From positions 1-64,000 of the forward strand of contig JAURLX010000018.1 in the NCBI GenBank assembly GCA_030830965.1: DNA of 64,000 bases. The letters run 5' to 3'. Below the pieces are notes generated by a model. That model had not been told where the DNA came from and searched no databases. It saw only the letters and a list, made by a program, of their open reading frames with translations. The stretch comes from Verrucomicrobiota bacterium (GTDB lineage: Bacteria; Verrucomicrobiota; Verrucomicrobiia; Opitutales; UBA953). The position numbers were made by a program, and so were the translations under genes. Positions 28,377-38,109 of this stretch are shown in pieces. Every line of letters begins with the position of its first letter. The stretch's first letter is position 1.

Positions 28377-29225
28377 ATGCGCCTCCCCGCCCTCATCCTC
28401 ACGGCCCTGCTCCCCCTCGGCTCGGCCGCCGAGACCCGCGTCCTCAAGGACCTGGCCTACCGCGATTCGGCGGCGACCGAGGACGCCTACGCCAGGGAGC
28501 GCTGCAGGCTGGACCTGACGCTGCCGGCAACGGGCTCGAAAGGATTCGCGACCTACGTATGGTTCCATGGCGGCGGCCTCAAGGCTGGCTCGAAGGAAAG
28601 TCCCTCGGAGCACTGCGACGCGATCGGCGCGAGTTTCGCAAGAGCCGGCATCGCGTTCGCCGCGGCGAACTACCGGCTTTCGCCCCGTTGCCGCTATCCT
28701 GACTACGTCGATGACGCCGCCGCGGCCTTCGCCTGGACCGTGCGCAACATCCCCGCCCACGGCGGGGATCCCCGCAAGGTCTTCATCGGCGGGCATTCCG
28801 CGGGCGGATACCTCGCCCTGCTCGTGGGCTTCGATCCTTCGCGCCTGCGCCCCCACGGGCTCGGCCTAGGCGACGTCGCGGGGATCGCCCAGGTCAGCGG
28901 ACAGGTATTCACCCACTACACCGTCCGCGAGGAACGCGGGATCTCGAAATACAGGGTCATCGCCGATGAGGCCGCGCCCTGCTTCCACATCCAGCGCGCG
29001 GTCCCGCCGGTCTTCACCGTTTACGCCCAGAAGGACATGCTCGGCCGAGCCGAGGAGAACCAGTACATGGTCGCCATGCTCAAGTCCGCCGGACACGCCG
29101 AGAACTACTCCCTCCGGGTGGACGACCGTGACCACGGCAGCGTGGGGCACAACCTGCGGAACGACGACGATCCAGCCCGGCTAGCTTTCGTGAACTTCAT
29201 CCGCAAGACCTCCGCCAACCGTTGA
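28377..29225 (+). CDS. secreted alpha/beta hydrolase / esterase
   Basis: MRLPALILTALLPLGSAAE signal; VWFHGGGLKAG oxyanion region and GGHSAGGYLALLVGFD nucleophile elbow. Confidence 0.85.
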   Translation: MRLPALILTALLPLGSAAETRVLKDLAYRDSAATEDAYARERCRLDLTLPATGSKGFATYVWFHGGGLKAGSKESPSEHCDAIGASFARAGIAFAAANYRLSPRCRYPDYVDDAAAAFAWTVRNIPAHGGDPRKVFIGGHSAGGYLALLVGFDPSRLRPHGLGLGDVAGIAQVSGQVFTHYTVREERGISKYRVIADEAAPCFHIQRAVPPVFTVYAQKDMLGRAEENQYMVAMLKSAGHAENYSLRVDDRDHGSVGHNLRNDDDPARLAFVNFIRKTSANR

Positions 29226-29230
29226 AGACC

Positions 29231-31318
29231 ATGCGACTGCGCATCCTCGCCCTTCTGATGTCCGCCGCGCTCGCCGCGGCGCCCTCCGACCCGATGTCGG
29301 AAAGCGCCGACCTCATCGTCTACGGTGGCACCTCCGCAGGCGTCATTGCGGCCGTCCAGGCGAGGAAGGCCGGCCTCACCGTGGTCATCGTCGGGCCTGA
29401 TATCCACCTGGGAGGACTCTCCAGCGGAGGACTCGGCTACACCGATACGGGCAACAAGGGGGTCATCGGCGGCCTCGCCCGGGACTTCTACCATCGCATC
29501 TGGTCCGAATACCAGAAGCCCGGGACCTGGAAGTGGCAGAAACCCTCGGAGTACGGCGGCAAGGGACAGGGCACCCCCGCCGTCGACGGCGAAAATCGCA
29601 CGATGTGGATCTTCGAACCTTCGGTGGCCGAGCGGATTTTCGAAGGATACGTCAAGGATTTCGATATTCCTGTCCGCCGGGACGAATGGCTGGAGCGGGC
29701 CAAGGGCGTCGCCCGCAAGGACGGCAAGATCGTCTCCATCAAGATGCTTTCGGGCAGGACCTACTCCGGAAAGATGTTCATCGACGCGACTTACGAGGGC
29801 GACCTCATGGCCGCCGCGGGGGTATCCTATCATGTGGGCCGCGAGGCCAGCTCCGTCTACGGCGAGGAGTGGAACGGCAATCAGGTAGGGATCCTCCATC
29901 ACCGACATCATTTCGGCGCGGTGAAGCGGCCGATCAGCGCCTACAAGGTGCCGGGCGACCCTTCCTCGGGCCTCCTTCCTAGGATTTCCGCCGACCCGCC
30001 GGGCGTACGGGGCGAGGGCGATCGCAGGGTGCAGGCCTACTGCTACCGCTGGTGCGCCACCGACCATCCGGAAAACCGCGTGCCCTTCCCTAAGCCCGAA
30101 GGCTACGATGCGTCACAATACGAGCTGCTTGCCCGGGTGTTCGCCGCCGGCTGGCGTGAGACGTTCCACAAGTTCGACGACATCCCCAACCGCAAGACGG
30201 ACACCAACAACCACGGCCCGTTCAGCTTCGACAACATCGGGATGAACTACGACTACCCCGAGGCCTCCTACGAACGACGGAAGGAGATCCTCGCCGAGCA
30301 CCGTACCTACCAGCAAGGTCTGCTCTGGTTCCTCGCCAACGACCCACGGGTCCCCGACGAGGTGCGCAAGGAGGCCGGGCGATGGGGGCTGCCCAAGGAC
30401 GAGTTCAAGGACAATGGCAACTGGCCGCACCAGATCTACGTGCGGGAGGCCCGTCGGATGGTGGGCGCCTATGTGATGACCGAGAACGAGCTCACCCGCC
30501 GTCGGACCACGCCCGACTCGGTGGGCATGGGTAGCTACACGATCGACTCGCATAACGTGCGCCGGTACGTGACCCCCGAGGGGCACGTCCAGAACGAGGG
30601 CGACATCGGGGTCGGCATTTCTCCCTACGCGATCGCCTATGGCGCCATCGTGCCCAGGGCGGAAGAATGCAGGAACCTCCTCGTGCCCGTCGCCTGCAGC
30701 GCCAGCCACATCGCCTACGGCTCCATTCGCATGGAACCTGTGTTCATGATCCTCGGCCAGTCGGCGGCGACTGCCGCCGCTCTGGCCATCGGCGCCGGTA
30801 CGGACGTCCAGTCCGTCCCCTACGAAGAGCTCCGCAAGGTCCTCGCACGGGACGGGCAGGTCCTGCAGTATGCCAGCCCCGCCAAGGCGTCCCGATCCTC
30901 ACGCCAGGCCAAGGACATCCCTGGAGTGACCGTAGATGACGAGGAAGCCGTGCTCACCGGCGACTGGCAGGCCAGTTCGGCCAACTCGGGCTTCATCGGC
31001 AACGGGTATCGTCATGATGGAAAAGGCTCCGCCCCGATGTCGGCCAAGTTCATCGGGCGACTGCCGGAAGGCGGCCGCCATGAGGTGCGACTTTCCGTCG
31101 TACCCAACTCAAACCGCAGCAAGGACGCCTTGATCAGGATCCGGCACTCCGGCGGCGTCGCCGAAAGCCGCGTCGACCTGACGGGCAACGGTGCCAAGGA
31201 CGGCTTCATCTCGGTCGGCGCCTATGATTTCGCCGCAGGCACGGCGGAGGTCGTGATCTCGAACGAGGGATCGTCGGGCTACGTGCTCATCGACGCGGTC
31301 AACTGGCGACGTGAGTAA
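29231..31318 (+). CDS. FAD-dependent oxidoreductase with C-terminal golvesin/xanthan-lyase-like domain
   Basis: ADLIVYGGTSAGVIAAVQARKAGLTVVIVGPDIHLGGLSSGGLGYTD (FAD_oxidored); C-terminus GVTVDDEEAVLTGDWQASSANSGFIGNGYRHDGKG...VLIDAVNW. Confidence 0.88.
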   Translation: MRLRILALLMSAALAAAPSDPMSESADLIVYGGTSAGVIAAVQARKAGLTVVIVGPDIHLGGLSSGGLGYTDTGNKGVIGGLARDFYHRIWSEYQKPGTWKWQKPSEYGGKGQGTPAVDGENRTMWIFEPSVAERIFEGYVKDFDIPVRRDEWLERAKGVARKDGKIVSIKMLSGRTYSGKMFIDATYEGDLMAAAGVSYHVGREASSVYGEEWNGNQVGILHHRHHFGAVKRPISAYKVPGDPSSGLLPRISADPPGVRGEGDRRVQAYCYRWCATDHPENRVPFPKPEGYDASQYELLARVFAAGWRETFHKFDDIPNRKTDTNNHGPFSFDNIGMNYDYPEASYERRKEILAEHRTYQQGLLWFLANDPRVPDEVRKEAGRWGLPKDEFKDNGNWPHQIYVREARRMVGAYVMTENELTRRRTTPDSVGMGSYTIDSHNVRRYVTPEGHVQNEGDIGVGISPYAIAYGAIVPRAEECRNLLVPVACSASHIAYGSIRMEPVFMILGQSAATAAALAIGAGTDVQSVPYEELRKVLARDGQVLQYASPAKASRSSRQAKDIPGVTVDDEEAVLTGDWQASSANSGFIGNGYRHDGKGSAPMSAKFIGRLPEGGRHEVRLSVVPNSNRSKDALIRIRHSGGVAESRVDLTGNGAKDGFISVGAYDFAAGTAEVVISNEGSSGYVLIDAVNWRRE

Positions 31319-31369
31319 GGACGGGTTCCCGTCGCAGCTGACTCCGCAGTCGGGTGGGAAATGAGGCTA

Positions 31370-31393
31370 AAACGCCGATTAAATGCGGCGTTT
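31370..31393 (+). terminator. hairpin (8-bp stem, 8-nt loop), possible terminator; weak or no T-tract
   Basis: AAACGCCG attaaatg CGGCGTTT between the stop at 31318 and the start at 31408. Confidence 0.5.
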
Positions 31394-31407
31394 AGGCTTC
31401 TACGGGG

Positions 31408-32082
31408 ATGAAACGGAGGGTAACTTGCTGCATGCCCCTACTGCGCGCCCTGCTGCTATCGTCGCTGGCACTCGTCTCCGCCCATGCGGCCGAGGCCGTC
31501 AAGCCCTCCACCAAGTCCGAGCTCTTCAACGGCAAGGACCTCTCTGGGTGGGTCTCCCATCTCCAGGATAACGCGCCTGCGGACGGCACCTGGTCCGTCA
31601 AGGACGGCCTGCTGACCTGCACCGGCAAGCCGAACGGCTACCTGCGGACAGCTCATGCCTACACGCAGTATCGCTTCACGGTCGAATGGCGCTTCACCAA
31701 GCCGGGCAACACCGGCGTCGTCGTCCACATGACCCCGCCCGAAGCGATCTGGCCGAAGAGCATCGAGTGCCAGGGGATGCACAAGAACCAGGGCGACTTC
31801 TACTTCTGGCGTGGCGCGACGCTCTCCGGCGGCACGGAACTCAAGGATAAGAAGACCGGCAAGACCCGCGGCTTCCGACTCGGCAAGCAGACCGACGCCG
31901 AGAAGCCGGCCGGAGAATGGAACACCTTCACCACAGTCTGCGACGGCAACACGGTCACCATCCTCGTCAACGGCAAGGAAGTGAACAAAGCCACCGGCAC
32001 CAACCTCACCGAAGGCTTCATCGGCCTGCAGTCCGAAGGCGGCGCCTTCGAAGTGCGCCGCTGCACGCTCGAGCCCCTCTGA
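31408..32082 (+). CDS. DUF1080 (3-keto-disaccharide hydrolase family) protein
   Basis: 224 aa; ELFNGKDLSGWVSHLQDNAPADGTWSVKDGLLTCTGKPNGYLRT...GFIGLQSEGGAFEVRRCTLEPL. Confidence 0.92.
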   Translation: MKRRVTCCMPLLRALLLSSLALVSAHAAEAVKPSTKSELFNGKDLSGWVSHLQDNAPADGTWSVKDGLLTCTGKPNGYLRTAHAYTQYRFTVEWRFTKPGNTGVVVHMTPPEAIWPKSIECQGMHKNQGDFYFWRGATLSGGTELKDKKTGKTRGFRLGKQTDAEKPAGEWNTFTTVCDGNTVTILVNGKEVNKATGTNLTEGFIGLQSEGGAFEVRRCTLEPL

Positions 32083-32113
32083 GCCGCTTCCGCCCCGGAC
32101 CTCCCCTTCCCAC

Positions 32114-33409
32114 ATGCGCCACCTCCCCGCCCTGTTCACCTTCGCGGCCTCCGCGGTCCTCGCCGATCCCGCGCCCGCCGGCTTCACCCCGCTTTTCAAC
32201 GGAAAGGACCTTTCCGGCTGGCACGGCTATAACCCCCATTCCGTCGCCAAGCTCACGGGCGAGAAGAAGGAGGCCATGCTGACGAAGATGCGCGACGAGT
32301 TCGCCCAGCATTGGTCCGTCAAGGATGGCGAGATCTACAACCCGGGCACCGGGCCGTACGCCACGACCGACAAGGACTACGGCGACTTCGAACTGGTCTT
32401 GGAGTACAACATGGCGCCCAAAGGCGACTCCGGAGTCTACCTGCGCGGAGCCCCTCAGGTCCAGATCTGGGACCCGACCGACGAGAAAGCACACAAGCAT
32501 GGCGCCCAGCTCGGCTCCGGTGCGCTCTGGAACAATTCCCCCGGCAGGCCCGGCAAGGACCCGCTGGTGCTGGCCGACAAGCCCGCCGGCGAATGGAACA
32601 CCCTACGCGTCGTGATGGTCGGCGCCCGCGTGAGCGTCTGGCTCAACGGCAAGCTGACCGTCGACCACGCGACGATGGAGAACTACTACGACCGCAAATC
32701 CGCGCTCGCCGCCAGAGGCCCGGTCTGCCTCCAGACCCACGGGGCCCCGATCCGCTGGCGCAACCTCGCGATCCGCGAGATCGACGGGGCGGAGTCCAAC
32801 CAGATCCTCTCATCAAAGGGCAAGGAAGGCTTCGCGAGCGCCTTCAACGGCAAGGACTTCACCGGCTGGGCCGGACCGATCGAGAACTACGAAGTCGTTG
32901 ACGGCGCCATCCGCTGCAAACCCGGCAAGGGCGGAACGCCCTACTATGACCGGGACCTGACCGATTTCGCCGTACGCCTCGAATTCAAGCTGCCGAAGGG
33001 CGGCAACAATGGACTCGCGATCCGTTATCCCGGCACGGGCAACACGGCCTATGTCGGCATGTGCGAACTGCAGGTGCTCGACGACAACTATGACAAGGTG
33101 AAGGGCAAGATCGACCCCCGTCAGGTCCACGGCTCGGCCTACGGCATGGTCGGAGCCCAGCGCGGCTTCCAGCGACCGATCGGCGAATGGAACTTCCAGG
33201 AGGTCACGGTTGTGGGCTCGACGCTCAGGGTCGAACTGAACGGCTTCGTCATCCTCGAGACCGACCTCTCCAAGGTCGACATGGCCACGGTCATGGCGAA
33301 GAGCCCCCATCCGGGCAAGGACCGCAAGAACGGCTACTTCGGCCTCGCCGGCCACAACGATCCGGCCGAATTCCGCAACATCGCGATCAAGAACCTGGCC
33401 GCGAAGTAA
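32114..33409 (+). CDS. Tandem two-domain DUF1080 (3-keto-disaccharide hydrolase family) protein
   Basis: 431 aa; FTPLFNGKDLSGWHGYNPHSV... and, after the midpoint, FASAFNGKDFTGWAGPIENYEVVDGAIRCKPGKGGTPYYDRDLTDFAVRLEFKL. Confidence 0.92.
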   Translation: MRHLPALFTFAASAVLADPAPAGFTPLFNGKDLSGWHGYNPHSVAKLTGEKKEAMLTKMRDEFAQHWSVKDGEIYNPGTGPYATTDKDYGDFELVLEYNMAPKGDSGVYLRGAPQVQIWDPTDEKAHKHGAQLGSGALWNNSPGRPGKDPLVLADKPAGEWNTLRVVMVGARVSVWLNGKLTVDHATMENYYDRKSALAARGPVCLQTHGAPIRWRNLAIREIDGAESNQILSSKGKEGFASAFNGKDFTGWAGPIENYEVVDGAIRCKPGKGGTPYYDRDLTDFAVRLEFKLPKGGNNGLAIRYPGTGNTAYVGMCELQVLDDNYDKVKGKIDPRQVHGSAYGMVGAQRGFQRPIGEWNFQEVTVVGSTLRVELNGFVILETDLSKVDMATVMAKSPHPGKDRKNGYFGLAGHNDPAEFRNIAIKNLAAK

Positions 33410-33428
33410 CAGGCCTCAGTCCCTCGTC

Positions 33429-33454
33429 AAAACCCCTCGATTGAGGGGTTTTTT
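33429..33454 (+). terminator. Rho-independent terminator
   Basis: AAAACCCCTC gatt GAGGGGTTTTTT, 20 bp after the stop codon of the tandem DUF1080 gene. Confidence 0.9.
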
Positions 33455-33514
33455 ATTAAGTCCCCGTTGCAAGGCGCAGGACGACAAGTAGACCTAGGTG
33501 AGCGTCCGCACCCC

Positions 33515-36500
33515 ATGCGCCTCAACCGTCTCTGCCTTTCCTCCGCCTGCCTTCTCGTGGCGCTCCCCGCCGCCGCGGAGAAGGTGCATTTCAACCGCGA
33601 CATCCGGCCGATCTTCTCCGACACCTGCTTCGCCTGCCACGGGCCGGACGAGAAGAAGGTCAAAGGCGGCCTGCGTCTTGATTCGCCCGAGGCGGCGCTC
33701 AAGGGCGGCAAATCCGGCGATCCGGCTATCGTCCCGGGCAGGCCTGAGGCCAGCCAGGTGGTGAAGCGCCTCCGGACCGACGATCCGGACGACCACATGC
33801 CCCCGGCCGAGTTCCACAAGGTGCTCAGCAAGGATCAAGTCGCGCTGGTGGAACGTTGGATCAAGGAGGGAGCCGAATACCAGGGCCACTGGGCCTTCCA
33901 GGTTCCGGTGAAACCGGCCGTGCCCGCCACGCCCGCCGGCGGCAATGCTATCGACGCCTACCTCGCCGGGCCGATGGCCGCCAAGGGCCTCACGCCGAAT
34001 GGTCCGGCGCCCAAGGCGACCCTGCTGCGCCGCGCCGCGCTGGACCTCACTGGCCTGCCGCCGTCCGACGCCGATCTGCAGGCCTTCCTCGCCGACGGCT
34101 CCCCCGAGGCCTGGTCCAAGGCGCTCGATCGACTGCTGGCCTCGCCCCATTACGGCGAGCACATGGCGGCCCAGTGGCTCGACTTCGCCCGTTACGCCGA
34201 CTCCAACGGATTCCAGAGCGACACGCAGCGCACGATGTGGCCCTATCGCGATTGGGTCATCAACGCCTTCAACGCGAATCAGCCTTTCGACGCCTTCACG
34301 GTCGAGCAGCTCGCGGGCGACCTGCTGCCGAACCCCTCCCGAGACCAGGTCGTCGCCACGGCCTTCAACCGCAACCACCGCCTCAACGGCGAGGGAGGCC
34401 GCATCGTCGAGGAATGGTTCGCCGAAAACGTCATCGACCGCATCGAGACCACGGGATCGACCTGGATGGGGCTGACGATGAACTGCTGCCGCTGCCACGA
34501 CCATAAGTACGACCCCATCTCGCAGAAGGAATTCTACCAGATGTTCGCCTACTTCAATTCGAACGACGAATCTGGCGTCCTCGGCGAATTCGGCGGCTCT
34601 GGCCGGACCCGCGCCGGCGGCAACACGCCTCCGGTCCTCCCGCTTCCCACCCCCGAACAGCAGCAGAAGATCGACGAGGCCGCCGCCGCCCTCGCCTCGG
34701 CCGATTCCGCGCTGAAAGCCATCCCGACGGCTCAACCGGAAAAGTTCGCGACTTGGCTGGCCAGCCAGCGCGCGGCCTTCGCCAAGAACGGCCTGGCCTG
34801 GCAGCCCCTCCCCGGCGAGAAGGTGACCGCCAAGGAGAACGCTGAATTCCGACGTCTGGAGGACGGCTCCTGGCTCGTCTCCGGCGGCACCGCCGCGAAG
34901 GAAACCTACGTGGTGGAGGCTTCCCCTCCCGCCGGCCTGCTTACCGCCGTGCGCCTCGAGGCGCTGCCCGACGATTCCCATCCCAACAAGAGCCTCGGTC
35001 GCGCCTTCAATGGCAACTTCGTGCTCAGCGCCTTCGAGGTGCGCCTGAGGACTGCCGATGGCAAAACCTCCAGCCTCCCCCTGGTGAAAGCGGAAGCTGA
35101 TTACGACCAGCCTGGCTGGAGCATCGCCAAGCTCGCGCCCGCCCCCATGACCAAAGGCAAGGCGAAGAAGGCCTCCAATGACAAGGCAGGCTGGGCCATC
35201 GGCGGCAACCTCGCCGAGAACCGCGTGCCTCGCAAAGCGATCTTCACGGTCGCTCCGACGACCATCCCGACCGGAGCCAAGCTCATCGTGGTGATGCGGC
35301 ATGAGGCCGTGTCGAACCATAGCATCGGCCGCTTCCGCCTGAACGTTTCCGGCCAAGACCCGAAGATGCTCTCGTTGAAGACCGACCCTGCCGCCGAGGC
35401 CGCCCGCCGGCTTCTCGCCAAGCCTGCCGATCAGGTCACCCCGGCCGACCGCAAGGCCCTCGAGAAACTCTTCGCCGACAGCCCGGACCACCCCCGCTAC
35501 GCCGCGAACGCCAAGGTCGAAGCCGCCAAGAAAGCCCACGACGCCGCCCTGTCCGCGCCGGTGACGGTGATGGTGATGAAGGAGCTCCCCAAGCCGCGCG
35601 ACGCCTTCGTGCTCCTCCGTGGCGAATACGACAAGATTGGCCCTAAGGTCGAACGCGCCCTCTTCCGCGCCCTGCCGCCCATGCCCGCCGGCGAACCGAA
35701 CGACCGTCTGGGCTTCGCCCGATGGCTCGTCGACGGCAAGCATCCGCTGACCGGCCGCATCTGGGTCAACCGCGCCTGGGAGCGACTTTTCGGTATCGGC
35801 CTGGTGAAGACCTCCGAGAACTTCGGCTCGCAGGCCGAGTGGCCGAGCAACCCCGAGCTGCTCGACTGGCTGGCGGTGGAGTTCGTCGAACGCGGATGGG
35901 ACATGAAGGCGATGTTCAAGTTGATCATGTCCAGCTCGGCCTACCGGCGTAGCGCCGCAGTGACGGACGAGATGCTCGAGAAGGACCCCGACAACCGCCT
36001 GCTGGCCCGCGGCCCGCGCTTCCGCCTCCCGGCCGAAGTCATCCGCGACCAGGCCCTATGGATCTCCGGACTGCTCGTCGACAAGCAAGGCGGCCCCAGC
36101 GTCAAGCCCTACATGCCCGAGGCGGTCTGGGACGAGACCAGCGTCTACGGGGACATGCGCAACTACAAGTCCGACACGGGCGAGGGCCTCTGGCGCCGCT
36201 CGCTCTACACGATCTGGAAACGCACCGCTGCGCCGCCCTCGATGTTGCTCTTCGACTCTTCCGGGCGGGAAGTGTGCACGGTGAAACGCTCCCGTTCCAA
36301 CACGCCCATGCAGGCGCTTTCGCTCCTCAACGAGACGACGTTCGTCGAAGCCGCCCGCAAACTCGCCGAACGGACGCTCCGCCAGCCCGGCGATGACGAC
36401 GCCCGCCTGGCCTGGATGTTCCGCCGGGTGGTCCGCCGTGATGGCACGCCGGCCGAACTCGAGGTCCTGCGCAAAGGCCTCGAGCGTCGGATGGCGATCT

Positions 36501-36646
36501 ACGCCGCAGACGCCACCCTCGCGCCGAAGCTGCTCGGACAAGGCCTCAGCCCGGTGCCCGCCGACCTCGACAAGGCCCTGCTGGCCGCGTGGACGGTCAC
36601 GGCCAACACCCTTCTCAACCTCGACGAAACCGTCACCCGCGAATGA
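33515..36646 (+). CDS. PSCyt1 / DUF1549 / DUF1553 domain protein
   Basis: ATG at 33515; VHFNRDIRPIFSDTCFACHGPDEKKVKGGLRLDS, MAAQWLDFARYADSNGFQSD, NCCRCHDHKYDPISQKEFY, RIWVNRAWERLFGIGLV. Confidence 0.93.
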   Translation: MRLNRLCLSSACLLVALPAAAEKVHFNRDIRPIFSDTCFACHGPDEKKVKGGLRLDSPEAALKGGKSGDPAIVPGRPEASQVVKRLRTDDPDDHMPPAEFHKVLSKDQVALVERWIKEGAEYQGHWAFQVPVKPAVPATPAGGNAIDAYLAGPMAAKGLTPNGPAPKATLLRRAALDLTGLPPSDADLQAFLADGSPEAWSKALDRLLASPHYGEHMAAQWLDFARYADSNGFQSDTQRTMWPYRDWVINAFNANQPFDAFTVEQLAGDLLPNPSRDQVVATAFNRNHRLNGEGGRIVEEWFAENVIDRIETTGSTWMGLTMNCCRCHDHKYDPISQKEFYQMFAYFNSNDESGVLGEFGGSGRTRAGGNTPPVLPLPTPEQQQKIDEAAAALASADSALKAIPTAQPEKFATWLASQRAAFAKNGLAWQPLPGEKVTAKENAEFRRLEDGSWLVSGGTAAKETYVVEASPPAGLLTAVRLEALPDDSHPNKSLGRAFNGNFVLSAFEVRLRTADGKTSSLPLVKAEADYDQPGWSIAKLAPAPMTKGKAKKASNDKAGWAIGGNLAENRVPRKAIFTVAPTTIPTGAKLIVVMRHEAVSNHSIGRFRLNVSGQDPKMLSLKTDPAAEAARRLLAKPADQVTPADRKALEKLFADSPDHPRYAANAKVEAAKKAHDAALSAPVTVMVMKELPKPRDAFVLLRGEYDKIGPKVERALFRALPPMPAGEPNDRLGFARWLVDGKHPLTGRIWVNRAWERLFGIGLVKTSENFGSQAEWPSNPELLDWLAVEFVERGWDMKAMFKLIMSSSAYRRSAAVTDEMLEKDPDNRLLARGPRFRLPAEVIRDQALWISGLLVDKQGGPSVKPYMPEAVWDETSVYGDMRNYKSDTGEGLWRRSLYTIWKRTAAPPSMLLFDSSGREVCTVKRSRSNTPMQALSLLNETTFVEAARKLAERTLRQPGDDDARLAWMFRRVVRRDGTPAELEVLRKGLERRMAIYAADATLAPKLLGQGLSPVPADLDKALLAAWTVTANTLLNLDETVTRE

Positions 36647-38106
36647 ACTGCAACGACCGTCAATTCCTCGGACTCGACCAGGCCACGAAGATGGCTCTGT
36701 CCCGTCGAACCTTCATCAAGGGCTCCGCCGGCGGCATCGGCCTCGCCGCGCTGGGGTCCCTGATCGGCACGCCGGCCTTCGCCGCCAACCCCGGCCGCGG
36801 CTTCCCGAACTTCAAGCCCAAGGCGAAGCGCATCATCTACCTCTTCCAGTCAGGTGCGCCGTCCCAGATGGACCTCTTCGACCCGAAGCCTCAGCTCGAG
36901 ACGATGCGCGGCAAGGACCTCCCGGACTCGATCCGCAAGGGGCAGCGGCTGACGACGATGACCTCAGGGCAGAAGAACTTCCCGGTCGCCCCGTCGATCT
37001 TCAAGTTCAAGCAGCACGGTCAGTCGGGCAATTGGTTCAGCGAACTCATCCCGCACATCGCCTCGAAATCCGACGAATGGTGCGTGGTCCGGGCGATGCA
37101 CACGGAGGCCATCAACCACGACCCTGCCATCACGTTTATGCAGACCGGCAGCCAGCTCGCCGGCCGGCCGAGCATCGGCGCCTGGTCCGCTTACGGCTTG
37201 GGCAGCGAAAACGCCGACCTCCCCGCCTACGTGGTGATGACGTCCTTCGGCAGCGGACGCCCCGACGATCAGCCGCTCTACGACCGCCTTTGGGGCGCAG
37301 GCTTCCTGCCCTCCAAGCTCCAGGGCGTGAAGCTCCGCAACAAAGGCGAGCGCGTGCTCTACCTGAAGGACCCCGACGGCATCCCGCGTGAGGTCCGCCG
37401 TGAGCAGCTCGATGAGCTCGCCGCCCTCAACAACCAACGACATGGCGCCCTCGGCGACCCGGAGATCCAGACCCGCATCTCCCAGTACGAGATGGCCTTC
37501 CGCATGCAGACGAGCGTTCCCGACCTGCTCGACCTTTCGCAGGAACCCCAACACGTCCTCGACCTCTACGGACCCGACGTGAAGCGCCCGGGCTCGTACG
37601 CCTCCAACTGCCTCCTGGCCCGACGGCTCTGCGAACGCGACGTCCGCTTCGTCCAGCTCTTCCACATGGGCTGGGACCACCATGGCGGCCTGCCCAAGGC
37701 GATCAAAGGCCAGTGCAACGACACCGACCAGGCCACGGCCGGCCTCCTCACCGACCTCAAGCAGCGCGGGCTGCTCGATGACACGCTCGTGGTGTGGGGA
37801 GGCGAATTCGGACGCACCACCTACTCCCAGGGGGCGCTGACGGAGACGAACTATGGTCGCGACCACCACCCTCGCTGCTTCACTGTGCTGATGGCCGGCG
37901 CCGGAGTGAACAAGGGCACGACCTACGGCGAGACCGACGATTTCAGCTACAACATCGTCAAGGACGGCGTCCATGTGCACGACCTCAACGCGACGATCCT
38001 TCATCTGATGGGCGTCCAGCATACCCGCTTGACCTACCGCCACCAGGGACGCGACTTCCGGCTCACCGACATCCACGGCGAGGTCGTGAAGCCACTGCTG
38101 GGCTGA
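36643..38106 (+). CDS. DUF1501 domain protein (sulfatase-fold)
   Basis: ATGA overlap with the upstream gene; ALSRRTFIKGSAGGIGLAALGSLIGTPAFA leader, RIIYLFQSGAPSQMDLFDPKP, VVWGGEFGRTTYSQ. Confidence 0.93.
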   Translation: MNCNDRQFLGLDQATKMALSRRTFIKGSAGGIGLAALGSLIGTPAFAANPGRGFPNFKPKAKRIIYLFQSGAPSQMDLFDPKPQLETMRGKDLPDSIRKGQRLTTMTSGQKNFPVAPSIFKFKQHGQSGNWFSELIPHIASKSDEWCVVRAMHTEAINHDPAITFMQTGSQLAGRPSIGAWSAYGLGSENADLPAYVVMTSFGSGRPDDQPLYDRLWGAGFLPSKLQGVKLRNKGERVLYLKDPDGIPREVRREQLDELAALNNQRHGALGDPEIQTRISQYEMAFRMQTSVPDLLDLSQEPQHVLDLYGPDVKRPGSYASNCLLARRLCERDVRFVQLFHMGWDHHGGLPKAIKGQCNDTDQATAGLLTDLKQRGLLDDTLVVWGGEFGRTTYSQGALTETNYGRDHHPRCFTVLMAGAGVNKGTTYGETDDFSYNIVKDGVHVHDLNATILHLMGVQHTRLTYRHQGRDFRLTDIHGEVVKPLLG

Positions 38107-38109
38107 GGT

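Noticed and set aside
33494-35743. 749-aa minus-strand ORF
   Set aside because: Antisense shadow of the DUF1549/1553 gene.
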